Shown: positions 23,049 to 34,449 of the stretch, in pieces
How positions within the stretch are numbered: position 1 is the first letter of the stretch
Layout of the letters: every line of letters starts with the position of its first letter
Source: Zygnema cylindricum
Taxonomy: Eukaryota; Streptophyta; Zygnematophyceae; Zygnematales; Zygnemataceae
Assembly: GCA_037447655.1 (NCBI GenBank)
Contig: JBBHKE010002217.1
Span: forward strand, 212,950-276,949
Length of the DNA: 64,000 bases
Direction of reading: 5' to 3'
The notes under the pieces: model-generated
Told to the model about the DNA's origin: nothing
Database searches by the model: none
What the model saw: the letters and a program-made list of their open reading frames with translations, nothing else
Program-made: the position numbers and the translations under genes

Positions 23049-23084
23049 ATGCGACTTCAATGCTTTGCCATTTTAGAAAAAGGG

Positions 23085-24150
23085 TAAAGCATAAAAATCC
23101 ACGATGACCGCGCGCTTATGTGCGTACACGTGGCATGGGCCACGTGCCTTCTTCCAAGGTGGCTGTGAATCCGTGTAAATTGTGTTGTCACGCTCCCACC
23201 ATCAAAGTTTGTCGCCAACTTTTTGTCGTTGCGTTTTAAAATGTTGGGTAGTACATTTAATGCCTTTCTGTACGAGTCATTAATTACGTCCGTTGGTGCA
23301 CATATTTCCTCTCGCCGGTACAGATATTACCTCCGATCATGCAGATATTGCGTTCAAACTTTGCATTTTAAGATTCTTTCAAGATTTTAAGCATCTAATA
23401 TTAACCTACGTGTTACCATCCAGAATGAGCCACGCAAAAAAAAAGTGGTTTACAAAAAGCGACCTAATAGAAGGCACGCCCATCAGTAAAATTTTACGTA
23501 CAATTAGTGAGACGCGTAATGGAAGTCCACCCTAAATCTGCCCCCAGCTCCTTTGAGCAACATTGTGGAACGTTTAAAAACGTCAAGTTCTCCGCGAAAT
23601 GGGATCCTATCAAGTCCCACCAATCTTTAGAATCTAAAGTTTTTTTAGCAAGTGTGGCGTGACGCCTCTAACGGTTGCAAACTCAAATCGTACATGCGAT
23701 GGTGCGGTAACTCCCGATCAATCTGTTCCGTCGTGTGTACTTTTCCACGATAACTTTTGTTGCACCCTCTACAATGATTAATGTTTTCGATAGATGTGCC
23801 ACCAATTAACGTTGTATTGAGGCTCAGTCGTACGGACATAATTTAGAGCCAGTAATAATTTCATTAATTTGACCTATATCACGTCGTGCCAAGAAACAAC
23901 CTCTCACCTACGTACTATATTTGGCTAGAACCTCGTAGGCTTATGTTCAAATGTTGAAATACTTGAAAATCTTCAAAGATTATTCAAGTGCAAAATCTAA
24001 ACGTAATACGAAATTTAAGATTTGTACAAGCGTATTATAATGTAGAAATTGTAAGTGCGTACTAAATCACTGTACGAAAATTGCTTTAATGTTATAAAAC
24101 CCTAAATCCCGCTCCCATGAATGTCAATGAATGGAGCGTCAATAGAAAAT
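23085..24150. repeat. Dispersed repeat also present at 63640-63990, then unannotated DNA
   Basis: ATGACCGCGCG, GTACACGT, ACGTGCCTTC, TCACGCTCC and GTACAGATATT follow in the same order as ATCCATGACGACCGCGCG and relatives at the right end of the window. The shared stretch is about 350 bp and diverged. The rest, to 24150, shows no gene. Confidence 0.45.
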
Positions 24151-24159
24151 AGAAAAGTC

Positions 24160-24272
24160 TTTATTACAAATGATTGCAGACATGGTGACAAAAGCAGTGT
24201 TTTCCCCTAAGTTGATTTATTGCAGAGAAAACTGTGGATTAATATTGAAAAGTGACTAGGAATTAACGGGAG
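24160..24272 (+). pseudogene. 3' tail of a copia pol (element A)
   Basis: IADMVTKAVFSPKLIYCREN and CGL match the RNase H tail of the related elements (for example VANMITKPVPSPKLKYYREK at about 37265-37330). A purine-rich tract TTAACGGGAG, the likely polypurine tract, leads into the LTR at 24273. Everything upstream is missing. Confidence 0.75.
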
Positions 24273-25151
24273 TGTTGAAAAGAGGTAATTAATAGTTCAC
24301 TTCCCTATTTTAGTTTTGCATTAAAGAAAGAGAGTGAGGATCAAAGGCGCGCCATGGCTGCCGCCATGTTTAGAAAGTGGCGGATTTTGAAGTAAAGGGT
24401 ATTTTACTAAAATGATGCCTAAGTCTAGATTTGAACCTGCGACCTCTAGGTTCTCTATAGCCTAACCCCTTAACCATTAAGGCGCTACGAAACGATACAC
24501 GTGATGGGTTTCATAAATAAATAAACATTAACGCAACAACTAATTAACAGCAGACTATCCAAAAGACTGCATGTACGCGAATCTGAACCGTGTAAAACAT
24601 GTTTTGATCGGACGGCCGACATTATAGCCGCCACGCGAAGTGAGCTTTTGGCGGCATACGGAGATAGCGTCACGCGGTGCCACGTGGCGCCACATTACTT
24701 GATAACGGAGAAGATGGGAGGAGGAACCATGGCTTCCGATTTGACAGGTGTCACCTTGTAGACCTTGTCGTACAATGGTCGTACAATAAGTACATCGCCT
24801 ATTGTACCTTCTTGTACTATATAGTGTTCCTATTAGACTAGGGTTTAGTAGTAGGTAGTCATGAGTAGGCAGACCAAGACTTAGTAATATTTAGGTACCT
24901 CTCTCTAAGAGAGCTTGTAACTATAAAGGTCATCTTTGACCAGCCATAACTTACTGCTCAGGGGAGCTAATTCAATGATTCTTTTTGCGTTTGACTCAAG
25001 GGAGTCTTGTCGTCACAGGGGTGAGGGTGGTCAGAATATTTGTGTGCCTGGGTGGCACTTATTCAGTGGGAAAGTGGAAGGGGCAAATATTATCCTAGAG
25101 GCTTTACAAAGGCTACTCATTCTGTGGGTCAATGGAGACCACAGAATTTCA
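24273..25151 (+). mobile_element. Copia LTR A, 879 bp
   Basis: Starts TGTTGAAAAGAGG after the polypurine tract and ends GAATTTCA, giving TG...CA. It is the 3' LTR of the truncated element A and aligns throughout with the LTR at 25201. It contains CACGTGGCGCCACA and a TATA-like CTATAAAGG near 24920. Confidence 0.8.
24424..24490 (-). other. tRNA-like block inside LTR A (antisense)
   Basis: On the minus strand TAGCGCCTTAATGGTTAAGG resembles a pol III A box and GGTTCAAATCT matches the B box consensus GGTTCRANNCC. The cloverleaf is degraded, so I do not call a tRNA gene. Its offset from the LTR start is about 150-217 bp. Confidence 0.5.
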
Positions 25152-25200
25152 CAAGCTAAGAAAAATTCCTACTATAAACATAGAGTATGGGGATGGGCGA

Positions 25201-26100
25201 TGTTGAAAAAGGTAATTTATATCTTGGATCTATGTTATTTTAGTCTCTAACGAGAAAGAGAGAGAGAGAGAGAATCAAAGACACGCCATGGTTGCTGCGC
25301 ATTCAAAAAGGTGGCAGACTAAAGTAGAGGACATTTTTACCAAAATGTCGCCCTTGACCGGATTTGAACCTACGTCCTACCAACTACATATAGTGGGACA
25401 CCTTAACCATTAATCTGTCAACGCAACGATGAACACATTAGATTTGATACGTACTTAAACTATGACACGACGACAAATTAACACTAAACTCACTACAAAA
25501 CGCTTGTGAAATAATTCATGCACGAACGCGAATCTCAACCGTGTAAATTTAATTGATCGTACGGCTATCAACGCAACCGTCACCCAGAATGAGCTTTTGG
25601 CGGCCTTTGGAGATAGCGTCACGCAATGCCACGCGGCGTCACACTATTGGATATTAGAGAAGATAGGAGGAAGAACCATGGCTCTCGATTGACAAGGGTC
25701 ACCTTGATGGCCATGTTGTACAATGGTCGTACAATAAGTACATCGACCACTATACCTTTTCGTACTATGTAGTGTTCCTATTGGACTAGGGTTTAGTAAT
25801 AGGCAGGTGAGAGTAGGCGGACTAGAGCTTAGTAATATTTGAGGCGCCTCTCTCCAGGTGACATTTTGTATAAATAGGTTGTCTTTGGCCAGCCATAACT
25901 AATTGCTCAAGGGAGCAAATTCATTGATTCTTTTTGCGTTAGACTCAGAGGAGTCTTGTCCTCACAAGGGTGAGGCTGGTTAGAGTCATTGCCCTCCAGG
26001 GTGGCAGTTATTATTGGGGAAACCAAAGTAGGTTGATGTTATCCTAGTGGCTACTTATGAACTGTGCATTATATGGGGCAACGGAGCCCACGGAAATTCA
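25201..26100 (+). mobile_element. 5' LTR of copia B, 900 bp
   Basis: TGTTGAAAAAGG...GGAAATTCA. A TATA box TATAAATAGG at 25869-25878 is followed by a well conserved stretch (GGCCAGCCATAACT), so the transcript probably starts about 25900. The tRNA-like block is at 25350-25425 on the minus strand. Confidence 0.85.
25350..25425 (-). other. tRNA-like block in the 5' LTR of copia B (antisense)
   Basis: Minus strand: GATTAATGGTTAAGGTGTCC (A-box-like) and GGTTCAAATCCGG (B box). CCCACTA/TAGTTGG between them can pair as an arm. Offset from the LTR start about 150-225 bp, as in LTR A. Confidence 0.55.
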
Positions 26101-26104
26101 CGTT

Positions 26105-26807
26105 ATGCCCACCACCTACGGTGGCAATAAAAGATAGTTCAGACGTTATCTATAAGGGAAAACGAGGAGGACAAAATAATGAACAAGAAATGGGAGCTCA
26201 AAAGAGAAGCGTTTGTCACTTTTGCAGAACACCGGGACATAAAAGGGCTGATTACACCAGATTGAAAGAATTAAGTATGAAATACGGGTAGGTAAACAAC
26301 AAAAAAGAAAAGATGGAGGATCTTCTCCACAATAAAAAGGAGATAATGAGGTGGAAATACGAAAAAGCAAAAATGTGCATTTAGAGGTATGAACGAACCC
26401 TCGAAGGAATGGTGGATCATCGATTCAGGAGCATCTATGCATATGTGCAAAGACAAAAGGTGGTTTACAAAGTTGAGGAAGATCCCCACTGTTGAGATAG
26501 AATATAGGGATGGTAGAGTTGTGACTATAAATCTTGTAGGATCAGTGGATCAAAAGGTCATAGTTGAAGGGAAAGTCTCCATTGTCACTCTTTCATATGT
26601 GTTATATATACGACAACTCAACAAAAATCTGATCTCTACAAATGTTTTAGATGAGAAAGATTTTGTCACAAGAACTAAGAAAGGAAGGTTCACTCTTAGT
26701 TTTGATGGTGAGGTCTATTTCATGCCTGAAAAGGGTAGCCAGGGAATGTTCAAAATTGTACTTTACAATGAAAAAAAAGGTACCGTCTACTCTTGTGTAA
26801 GTGATAT
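26105..26807 (+). pseudogene. Copia B truncated gag and protease
   Basis: Gag starts four bases after the LTR with ATGCCCACC, has lost a base relative to ATGGGCCCACC of its relatives, and most of gag is deleted. A nucleocapsid zinc knuckle follows near 26208 (CHFCRTPGHKRADY) with the last Cys changed to Tyr. The protease region (26389 onward) carries WWIIDSGASMHMCKDKRW with the catalytic DSG. The frame is interrupted at 26803-26807, where element C inserted. Frames of knuckle and protease differ, so it is not translatable as one protein. Confidence 0.85.
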
Positions 26808-28349
26808 TGAAACTTTGTGTGCTCTATCGCCCACAGAAATCGCAGATCCAAAAGAAGCTAATATAGATAGTGTCGACTCCAACTTGATATAAACCCAAAA
26901 TTATTGACCCCTTGACAATCATAACCCCATTATAGCTTCACCCCTGTGAAATAAGACTTTGTGTGTGCTCAGTTCCACCACGGAATGCAAAGTTAGAATA
27001 TATGTTTTGGACACATTCACCCACTTTGACTTTCCCTTAGAAATGCAACCACCCTGGCAGACAAAAACTCTGACCGAGACTCCCTTCAGTCCGCGGCAAA
27101 AAGAATCATTGATTTTTCTTTCCTAAGCATTAAGTTATGGCTGGTCAAAGATGACCTTTATAGTTACAAGCTCTCTTAAAGAGAGGTACCTAAATATCAC
27201 TAAGTCTTGGTCTGCCTACTCACGACTACCTACTACTAAACCCTAGTCTAATAAAAACACTATATAGTACAAGAAGGTACGATAGTCGATGTACTTACTG
27301 TACGACCATTGTACAACATGGTCTATAAAGTGACATCTCCTAAATCAAAAGTCATGGTTCCTCCTCCCTTCTTCTCCGGTATCAAATAATATGGCGCCAC
27401 GTGGCACCGCGTGACGTTATCCTCAAAGGTCGCCGAAAGCTTATTGTGGGTGGCGGCTGTAATAGTGGTCGTCCTATCAGTTGTATTTATACGGCTTCGA
27501 TTCGCTTCTATGCATGAATTGATTAATGCTCGTTTTCGTTAGTCTATTGTGAATTAGTCCGAGGAATAGATAAATATGCGTGAAGCGAATCGAAGCCGTA
27601 TAAATACAATTGATCGGACGCCACCATTACAGCTGCCCCCCACAATAAGCTTTCCGTGGCCTTTGAGGATAGCGTCACGCGGTGCCACGTGGCGCCACAT
27701 TATTTGATACCGGAGAAGATATGAGGAAGCATTGCTCCCTATTTGGCAGATGTCACCTTGTAGACCATGTCCAACAATGGCCGTATAATAAGTACATCAA
27801 CTATCGTACCTTCTTGTACTATATAGTGTTCTTATTGGACTAGGGTTTAGTAGTAGGTAATCGTGAGTAGGAAGACCAAGACTTAGTGATTTTTAGGCAC
27901 TTCTCTCTAAGAGAGCTTGCAACTATAAAAGCTAGTGATTTTTAGGCACTTCTCTCTAAGAGAGCTTGCAACTATAAAGGCCATCTTTGGCCAACCATAA
28001 CCTAATGCTAAGGGAGCAAATTCAGTGATTCTTTTTGCTGCAAACTCAGTGGAGTCGAACCTACACAAGGTGTAGTTGGTCAGAGTTTTTGTCTGCCAGG
28101 GTGGCTGCATTTCCAACGGAAAGTCAAAGTGGGTGAATGTGTTCAAAACTCATATTCTAACTTTGAATTTTGTGGTGGAACTGAGCACACACAAAGTCTT
28201 ATTTCACAGCGGTGAAGCTATAATGGGGTTATAATTGTCAAGGGGTCAATCATTTTGGGTTTATATCATGTTGGAGTCGGCACTATCTAGATTACGTTCT
28301 TTTGGATTCGCGATTTATGTTGGCGATGGAGCACACATAGTTTCACGTT

Positions 28350-29723
28350 ATGGGCCCACCATCTAGGGTGTCTATGTTTGACGGAACAGACTTCACTTAT
28401 TGGGAGTTTACGATGGAGGGGTTGCTTTTTGAGAAGCACTTATGGGGAATTGTTTGGGGACAAGTGAGATGTTCGCCATCTGGCCTTAGAGGAGCTCACT
28501 ATGGAGAATCATATGAGGCTGCCCAGAATATCAACCGGATTTCAGATGCAGCGGAAGGTGAAGAAAAAACCTTACCGTGGATGGGGAAATTGCGGAGAAG
28601 GATATAGGGACACATATGGTGAGGGGAGCTAGGCTCTCAGCTATGGTACCACTTGTAGGGATTAAAACTGAAGAAAATGACAAAAAAACATGGGAATATA
28701 AAAACACTATAGCAAAACATCTCAAACTTAGATATGTGTCTAAGTCCATAATTATCACTCTTTTAAGTCTAATCTAGTCTTTGGAAATTTGGGAAGCACT
28801 AATTCGGATTTATAAGAGTGAGACTATACAGAGGCAGCAGTTAGTAAAACAAGAAATAAAGGCCTATGTTTATAAAGGCGGTAGTTTGATAAAGTTTTGC
28901 ATTGATATTGCTATGTTATATGTTGAGCTTCCTCGTGCGGGATATGTAGAATTTGAGGTGAGAAAGATTAATACACTAATCCTGAAGCTCCCAAATGAGT
29001 ACCGCATATATGCAGGGAATGGATGGCTCATCATGGACTTGGAGCATTACCATGGGGATAGTTCTAGTGAGGGAAGGCACCTTGGAGCTTCGTATGGGAA
29101 GTGAGAGGGTGATTGCATTTACAGCTGGTGGTGACTGGCGCAAGCGTGATGAGAGGAACGGCGGTGACGAGCGGAAGCGTGATGAGAGGAAGAAAGACAA
29201 AGGTAAACCTTATCGAAACTTCGGTGGAAAGAGAGCGAGAGGAAAAGAAAAGAATGAGCTTTGAAAAAAAGGGTTTGCTTCTTTTGTTGGGAACCGGGTC
29301 ATTATATGGAGGGATGCCCTTGTTTGGAAGAACTTAGAAATTGGAATGTGGATGAGGAGGAAGAAAGGGAAGAGCAGAAAGAGGATAAAGAAATCTTAGA
29401 GCTTCCCACATCGGTAGAATAGAGAAGAGAGAAAAATACACAAAAATTCCACGAAAGCAACAGTGTGCTTTTGGAGGTATAAGGGAAGTAAAGGGAACGG
29501 AGGTACTTAAAGGAGTTAGACATGATGTGGATGTCAAGGAGTATAGAAAGTCAGATCTAGAATCTATAATTGAAAAAGGGAAAAATAAATATAATGAGGA
29601 TAGTTTTATAGATATTTTGGAAACACAAAATTGGTCGGAAAGGGAGACTTCAACGGATTCCGAAGAAAGAGGAGAAGTAAATCTAGAGGGGGTTTTAAAA
29701 GATGGGGGAGAAGAGGACTAATT
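28350..29723 (+). pseudogene. Copia C gag with nucleocapsid knuckle
   Basis: Gag begins MGPPSRVSMFDGTDFTYWEF, four bases after the LTR end at 28345, and continues LLFEKHLWGIVWG, WEALIRIYKSETIQRQQLV and LPRAGYVEFEVRKI across several frame changes. Near 29265-29320 one frame carries an intact zinc knuckle CFFCWEPGHYMEGC. An acidic tail follows to 29723. No protease, integrase or reverse transcriptase lies between this and the RNase H remnant, so the element had a large internal deletion and was non-autonomous. Confidence 0.8.
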
Positions 29724-29859
29724 AATGAAAGGTTTAGGGAAGGAGAAATATTTATTAAGAATAAAAATAGAAAGTGATAGCGAAAAGAATTCCATGGGAG
29801 AGAGTGAGGAAAGTTCAGAAAATGGGGTGAGTATCATGGATAAAAATATGAGTACGGAA

Positions 29860-30250
29860 GAAGTAGATCTTATGAGGAACTTAGTGGGGACACTTGTTTT
29901 TTGGGAAAATTTGGGGGGTAATGGATTTGACATCACTAATGTGAGTGATGGCATTCATAAAGGTGTGCCTGTAAAAGGGTTAGCATGTGGGTGTGTGTTG
30001 CAGATTGGTGATGAGGCTGGCTGTTTGAATTGCAAGAGGGAAATTGGATTTAGTGTGGATGGAAAAGAGATGAGGTGGATAAAATCTTTTCTCAAATTTA
30101 TGAAAAATGGCATGCAAAATAAAATGTGTGATGTAATTATTATTCCAGCTCATCTAATACATTTCTTTAAATACGAGGGTATTCACTTAAAGTTTTATGA
30201 GGAGAAAAGAAAGAAGAAAAAGAAAAGAAAAAAAAAAGTGTGTGTTTAGT
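29860..30250 (+). pseudogene. Degenerate copia C RNase H domain
   Basis: The ORF ending at 30249 contains VSDGIHKGVPVKG, GCVLQIGDEAGCLNCKRE and KEMRWIKSFLKFMKNGMQNK, aligned position by position with WSDASYGDVPLKR, YVLHIGMGACCWSSKQQK and KELIWVKSLLQELGFIKNG of copia B. Catalytic residues are not preserved. A purine-rich AAGATAAAAGGAG (30276-30288) precedes the LTR start TGTTGAAATT at 30289. Confidence 0.75.
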
Positions 30251-30288
30251 GGGAGTTGAAAAGAAAGTAGACTAGAAGATAAAAGGAG

Positions 30289-30547
30289 TGTTGAAATTTA
30301 TGTATTTTCTAGGTATGTATTGGAAAAATAAATAGAGTGTTAAAAAAAAATATAATTAATAGTTCACTTCTATATTTTAGTTAGAATGTAAAGAGAAAGA
30401 GAGGACCAAAGGCAGGCTATGGCTGCTACTTCCTCTCTTTCTCTTTACATTCTAACTAAAATAAAGAAGTGAACTATTAATTACCTTTTTTTTCAACACT
30501 CTATTTATTTTTCCAATACAAACCTAGAAAATACATAAATTTCAACA
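30289..30547. repeat. Palindrome of two LTR starts
   Basis: Arms 30289-30404 and 30431-30547 are inverted copies of the first ~117 bp of the LTR, differing at only a few positions, with about 26 bp between them. They are the two inversion junction sides of element C. Confidence 0.9.
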
Positions 30548-30552
30548 GATAT

Positions 30553-31600
30553 TATGTTGTGGCATAAGAGACTTGTGACTAAGGGAATTGTGGATGGGAT
30601 AAAGATTGAGGAATTTGAAATGATAGATGATTGCAATGGTTGTGCACAAGGGAAGACCCATAGACTTCCTTTCCCAAAGGTTGCCACTTATAGGAAAGAG
30701 AATGTCTTGGAGCTTATATACACAGATGTGTGGGGACCAGCGAGATATCTCTCACACGGAGGGAAAAGTTATATGGTGACCATCACCGATGACTGGTCTT
30801 GATATCCTAAGGTATACTTCATTAATCATAAGTTAGAAGTGTTGTGGTACTTCAAGGAATATAAAGTTTGAAGTGAGAAACTTTATGAGGTCTCCATAAA
30901 ATAAGTAAACAGTGATAATGGGGGGGAGTACACCTCAAATGAGTTCAAAAAGTTTTTAATAAACGAAGGAATTCATCATCAAAAAATTGTTCCCGATTAT
31001 CCGGAGCAAAATGGAGTGGCCGAAATACTAAATTGAACACTTGGTGATATGTCAAGGAGTATGCTAACTGATAAGAGGATATGCTTGCGGTTTTGGGCGG
31101 AAACTATGAATTATGCAAACTTCATCAAGAATAGGATTCTAACTTTAGCTAATATAACTGAAGCTCCATATGAGAGGTGGACCGGCAAAAAGCCAGATTT
31201 GTCTAGTTTGAGAGTGTTTGGAAGTCAAGTGTTTAGTTTGGATAATGATAACAAAATGGAAGTTAGAAGGAAGAGGAAAGCCTGGATACTTTGTCGGATA
31301 TGATGAAGATAGCAAAAGATATGGAGTGTATGATCTAAAGAAAAATGATATAATCTTAGCCAAACACATTGTGGTTATGGATGAAGTAAAATCCATAGAT
31401 CAGTTTAAATACACAAAAGAAGTTAAAATCAGGATAGTCCCGGATCTGGATTTTAATCCAAACCTTAAACTAATTGAGGAAGCACACAAGGGAGAAACTA
31501 AATTTGTAGGAAATTCAGATGACAAAAAAGCGGAGAAGACGCATGAGGCTCCACTTGAAACAGAAACTGAAGAAGAACCATAGTCAACGGATAGGGGAGA
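30553..31600 (+). pseudogene. Copia B integrase
   Basis: The zinc-binding region (LWHKRL, then CNGCAQGKTHRLPF) is followed by the core with YTDVWGPA, a second acidic site in NSDNGGEYTS and the Glu of QNGVAE, so the DDE triad is recognisable. In-frame stops (about 30800, 30870, 30901, 31034) and a frameshift near 31260 break it. The frame runs in phase with the protease part if the nested insert and one GATAT are ignored. FGSQVFSLDNDNK and the KKNDIILAKHIVVMDE region end the domain. Confidence 0.85.
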
Positions 31601-31699
31601 TGAAGTTGTACCCAAACGGAATCCGAGGATGCCCTCAATACCGGCATCTGAATTAGAGGGAGGACGAAGAAGCAGAAAACAGATTCAAGAGAGAATGGC

Positions 31700-32510
31700 C
31701 AACAGTAAGTTAACCAAACGGTCCCATCCGGAAGAACCTAAAACATATTTGGAAGCCATAAATAGCTTGGAAGGGGATAGCTTGGACAACAACTATTAAT
31801 GAGGAAATGAGTTCCATAATGGAGGCAAACACTTGGGAGTTAGTAGATTGTCCTCCGGATAGAAAACCAATCGGTTGTAAATGGGTTTTTAGACTAAAAT
31901 TGAACCCAGATAACTCTATAGAACGGTACATAGCTAGATTGGTAGCAAAGGGATACACTCAAAATGAGGGAATTGATTATGAGGAGACCTTTGCACCGGT
32001 AGTTCGGTTTCCCTTAGTTAGAATCTTTCTAAGTCTAGCTGCAACGGAAGACAGACATAAAAACTGCTTTTCTAAATTGGGAACTAGATTAAGAAATTTT
32101 CATGAAACAACCGGAGGGATTTGTAGAGGAGGGAGAAGAAAACAAGGTGTGCATGTTGATTAAATCACTATACGGGCTGAAAAAAGCGCCCAGACAATGG
32201 AACATAAAATCGGATGAGTTCTTTACCCGTCTGGGATACATACGGATTAGCTTAGAATATTCTATTTATCTTTTTGAAGATGAAAATGGTGCAATTTTCA
32301 ATGCAGTGTATGTGGATGATTTGCTTGTTTTGAGTAGATCTATTGAGAAAATAAATCAACTAAAAAGAAGTTTAAGTAGTCGATGTGATATGAAAGACTT
32401 AAGAGAAGCTAGGTACATTTTAGGAATACAATTGGAAAGGAATAGAGACAGGAAAACAATCAGACTAACTCAAAAGGAAGCAATCGATAATATGCTTCAA
32501 AAAATTTAGA
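31700..32510 (+). pseudogene. Copia B reverse transcriptase
   Basis: [40 protein letters not shown] and APVVRF are followed by a frameshifted stretch near 32060-32100, then [29 protein letters not shown] and the active-site YVDDLLV. The copia signature order is complete, but the frameshift and a stop at about 32507 inactivate it. Confidence 0.9.
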
Positions 32511-32639
32511 TGGACCAAGCCAATGATTGCTCTACTCCTATGGAACTTAAAAGGGTTAGTGAGGGGAATGTTGAGGGGGGAGTAATAGTTATGGATGATC
32601 AGATTACTTTAGAAGAACATAAATTTATGTAGAATATTT

Positions 32640-33320
32640 CGTATCGACAAATTGTAGGAAGCTTGATCTACTTTATGAACTGTACACGTCCGGACATAGG
32701 GACAGCTATAGGAGTTCTTAGTAGAAGTCTGAATAATTCGAGAAAGAAAGAAAGGAAGGAAGGCAACGAGGAGGGTAATGAGATATCTTGTGGGAACAAG
32801 GGAATTATGGTTAAATCTGAAAGGGAGAATACTAATATCACCACCTGGAGTGATGCTAGTTATGGAGATGTGCCACTCAAAAGGTCAACTTCTAGATATG
32901 TTTTGCATATTGGGATGGGTGCATGCTGCTGGAGCAGCAAACAACAGAAAGTTGTTGCTCAGTCTACAATGGAGGCTGAGTATATGGCATCATGCGCAGC
33001 TGGGAAAGAACTAATATGGGTGAAATCTTTACTGCAAGAATTGGGATTTATAAAGAATGGAGTGCAAAACATTTTTTGTAATAACCAGGCAACAATTCCA
33101 ATTGCTGCAAATCGCAAGCATCATTTTAAGGCCAAACATATGGACATAACGCTTAGCTTTGTGAGAGAAATAGTTGAAAACAAAATCATCAAACTTGTTT
33201 TCAAACTGGATGAGTAATTGCTAGCCGATATCATGACCAAAGGAGTTCGTTCACCAAAATTAGTTTATTGCAAAAAAAGGTTGTGTGTTGAGAGAAAAAA
33301 AGAGCTAAAAAACAAGGGGA
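32640..33320 (+). pseudogene. Copia B RNase H and polypurine tract
   Basis: MIYFMNCTRPDIGTAIGVLS, WSDASYGDVPLKRSTSRYVL, CCWSSKQQKVVAQSTMEAEY and KHMDITLSFVREIVENKI mark the domain. It ends near 33217; MTKGVRSPKLVYCKKR continues past a stop. The purine tract AAAAAACAAGGGGAG stands right before the LTR at 33322. A low-complexity KKERKEGNEEGNE patch near 32740-32790 replaces a conserved helix. Confidence 0.85.
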
Positions 33321-33321
33321 G

Positions 33322-34222
33322 TATTGAAAAAGGTAACTTATTTCTTGTCTCTATTTTAGTTAAGTCTTTAACGAGAGAGAGAAAGAAAGAGAGAGAATGA
33401 AAGACACGCCATGGCTGCCGCGCTATTCACAAAGGTGGTAGACTGAAATAGAGGGAATTTTTACCAAAATGTCGCCCTTGACCAGATTTGAACCTAGGTC
33501 CTACCGACTACATATAGTGGGACGCCTTAACTATTAATCCATCAACGCAACGATGAATACATTAGATTTGATACATACTTAAACTGTGACACAACGGCAA
33601 ATTCACACCAAACTCACTACTAGACGCATGTGAAACAATTCATGCACAAACGCGAATCTCAACCGTGTAAATTGAAGTGATCGGACTGTCGTCCTTGCAA
33701 CGGCCACCCGGAATGAGATTTTAGCGGCCTTTGGAGATAGCGTCACGCAATGCCACGTGGCGTCACACTATTGGATACCAGAGGATATGGGAGGAGGAAC
33801 CATGGCTCTCGATTGACAAACGTCACCTTGAAGGCAAAGTCGTACAATGGCCGTACAATAAGTGCATTGGCCATTGTACCTTTTTTGACTATATAGTGTT
33901 CCTATTCGACAAAGGTTTAGTAATAGGTAGCTGAGAGTAGGCAGACTAGAACTTAGTAATATTTTAGGCGCCTCTTTCCAAGTGACCTTTTGTATAAATA
34001 GGTTGTCTTTGGCCAACCATAACAAATTGCTTAAGGGAGCAAATTCAGCTATTCTTTTTGCGTTAGACTCAAAGGAGTCTTGTCCTCACAAGGGTGAGGC
34101 TGGTCACAGTCAGTGCTTGTCGAAAAGCAGTTATAATTGGGGAAACCAAAGTGGGTTGATGCTATCCTAGTGGCTACTTATGAACTGTGCATTCTGTGGG
34201 GCAACCAAGCCCACACAATTTA
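33322..34222 (+). mobile_element. 3' LTR of copia B
   Basis: Begins TATTGAAAAAGG (TG changed to TA) and ends near ACAATTTAA. It aligns over its whole length with 25201-26100, including the TATA box (TATAAATAGG near 33993). Element D follows directly, so this LTR may also have served as its 5' LTR. Confidence 0.8.
33468..33548 (-). other. tRNA-like block in the 3' LTR of copia B (antisense)
   Basis: Minus strand: GGATTAATAGTTAAGGCGTC (A-box-like) and GGTTCAAATCTGG (B box), with the same intervening arm as the 5' LTR copy. Offset from LTR start about 146-226 bp. Confidence 0.5.
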
Positions 34223-34449
34223 AGTAATTACCACAGATCTAGTGCTTATTGATAGATTTGAAAGTCCTTGTGGAGGGTTAGACTTCTATACTCTATTTCT
34301 CAGATGTACTCTACATACCACAACTGATTAAATGTTGTCTCTAACTCACTATTAGATGATAGGGAATTTGATACCTTCATTAGAAATTGAGTCTTTACAC
34401 CTAAGTTTGGGGATGAAGTCTATTTCACAGCAGATGAGGGTAGCCAAGG

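Larger units (their letters stand above)
26808..30547 (-). mobile_element. Nested copia element C with inverted interior
   Basis: The insert begins TGAAACTTTG, ends AAATTTCAACA, and is flanked by the 5-bp duplication GATAT (26803-26807, 30548-30552), as expected for copia integrase. Its terminal LTR pieces face the minus strand, but its interior (28346-30288: gag, RNase H remnant, polypurine tract) faces the plus strand. LTR 3' parts form an inverted pair (26808-27508 and about 27574-28345) and LTR 5' parts another (30289-30404 and 30431-30547). One inversion with breaks inside both LTRs explains this. Both junctions lack LTR offsets of about 145-300 bp. A 49-bp tandem duplication in the right arm (about 27881-27980) explains its extra length. 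Confidence 0.85.
25201..34222 (+). mobile_element. Ty1/copia retrotransposon B, split by a nested element
   Basis: Two similar LTRs, 25201-26100 and 33322-34222, bracket gag-protease, integrase, reverse transcriptase and RNase H remnants in copia order on the plus strand. Without the nested insert (26808-30547) the element is about 5.3 kb, a normal copia size. Multiple frameshifts and stops make it inactive, and the two LTRs have diverged by roughly a tenth, so it is old. Confidence 0.9.

Noticed and set aside
24424-24490. Functional tRNA gene
   Set aside because: A and B boxes are present, but T-stem and acceptor pairing is poor and the block sits in a retrotransposon LTR, so only tRNA-like is justified.
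29725-30249. Novel 174-residue protein
   Set aside because: It aligns with the RNase H end of the neighbouring copia elements and leads into a polypurine tract and LTR, so it is a decayed retrotransposon domain.
30799-31036. Programmed stop-codon readthrough or frameshifting in copia pol
   Set aside because: There are many stops and frameshifts at non-conserved places that differ between copies B and D; decay is the simpler explanation.
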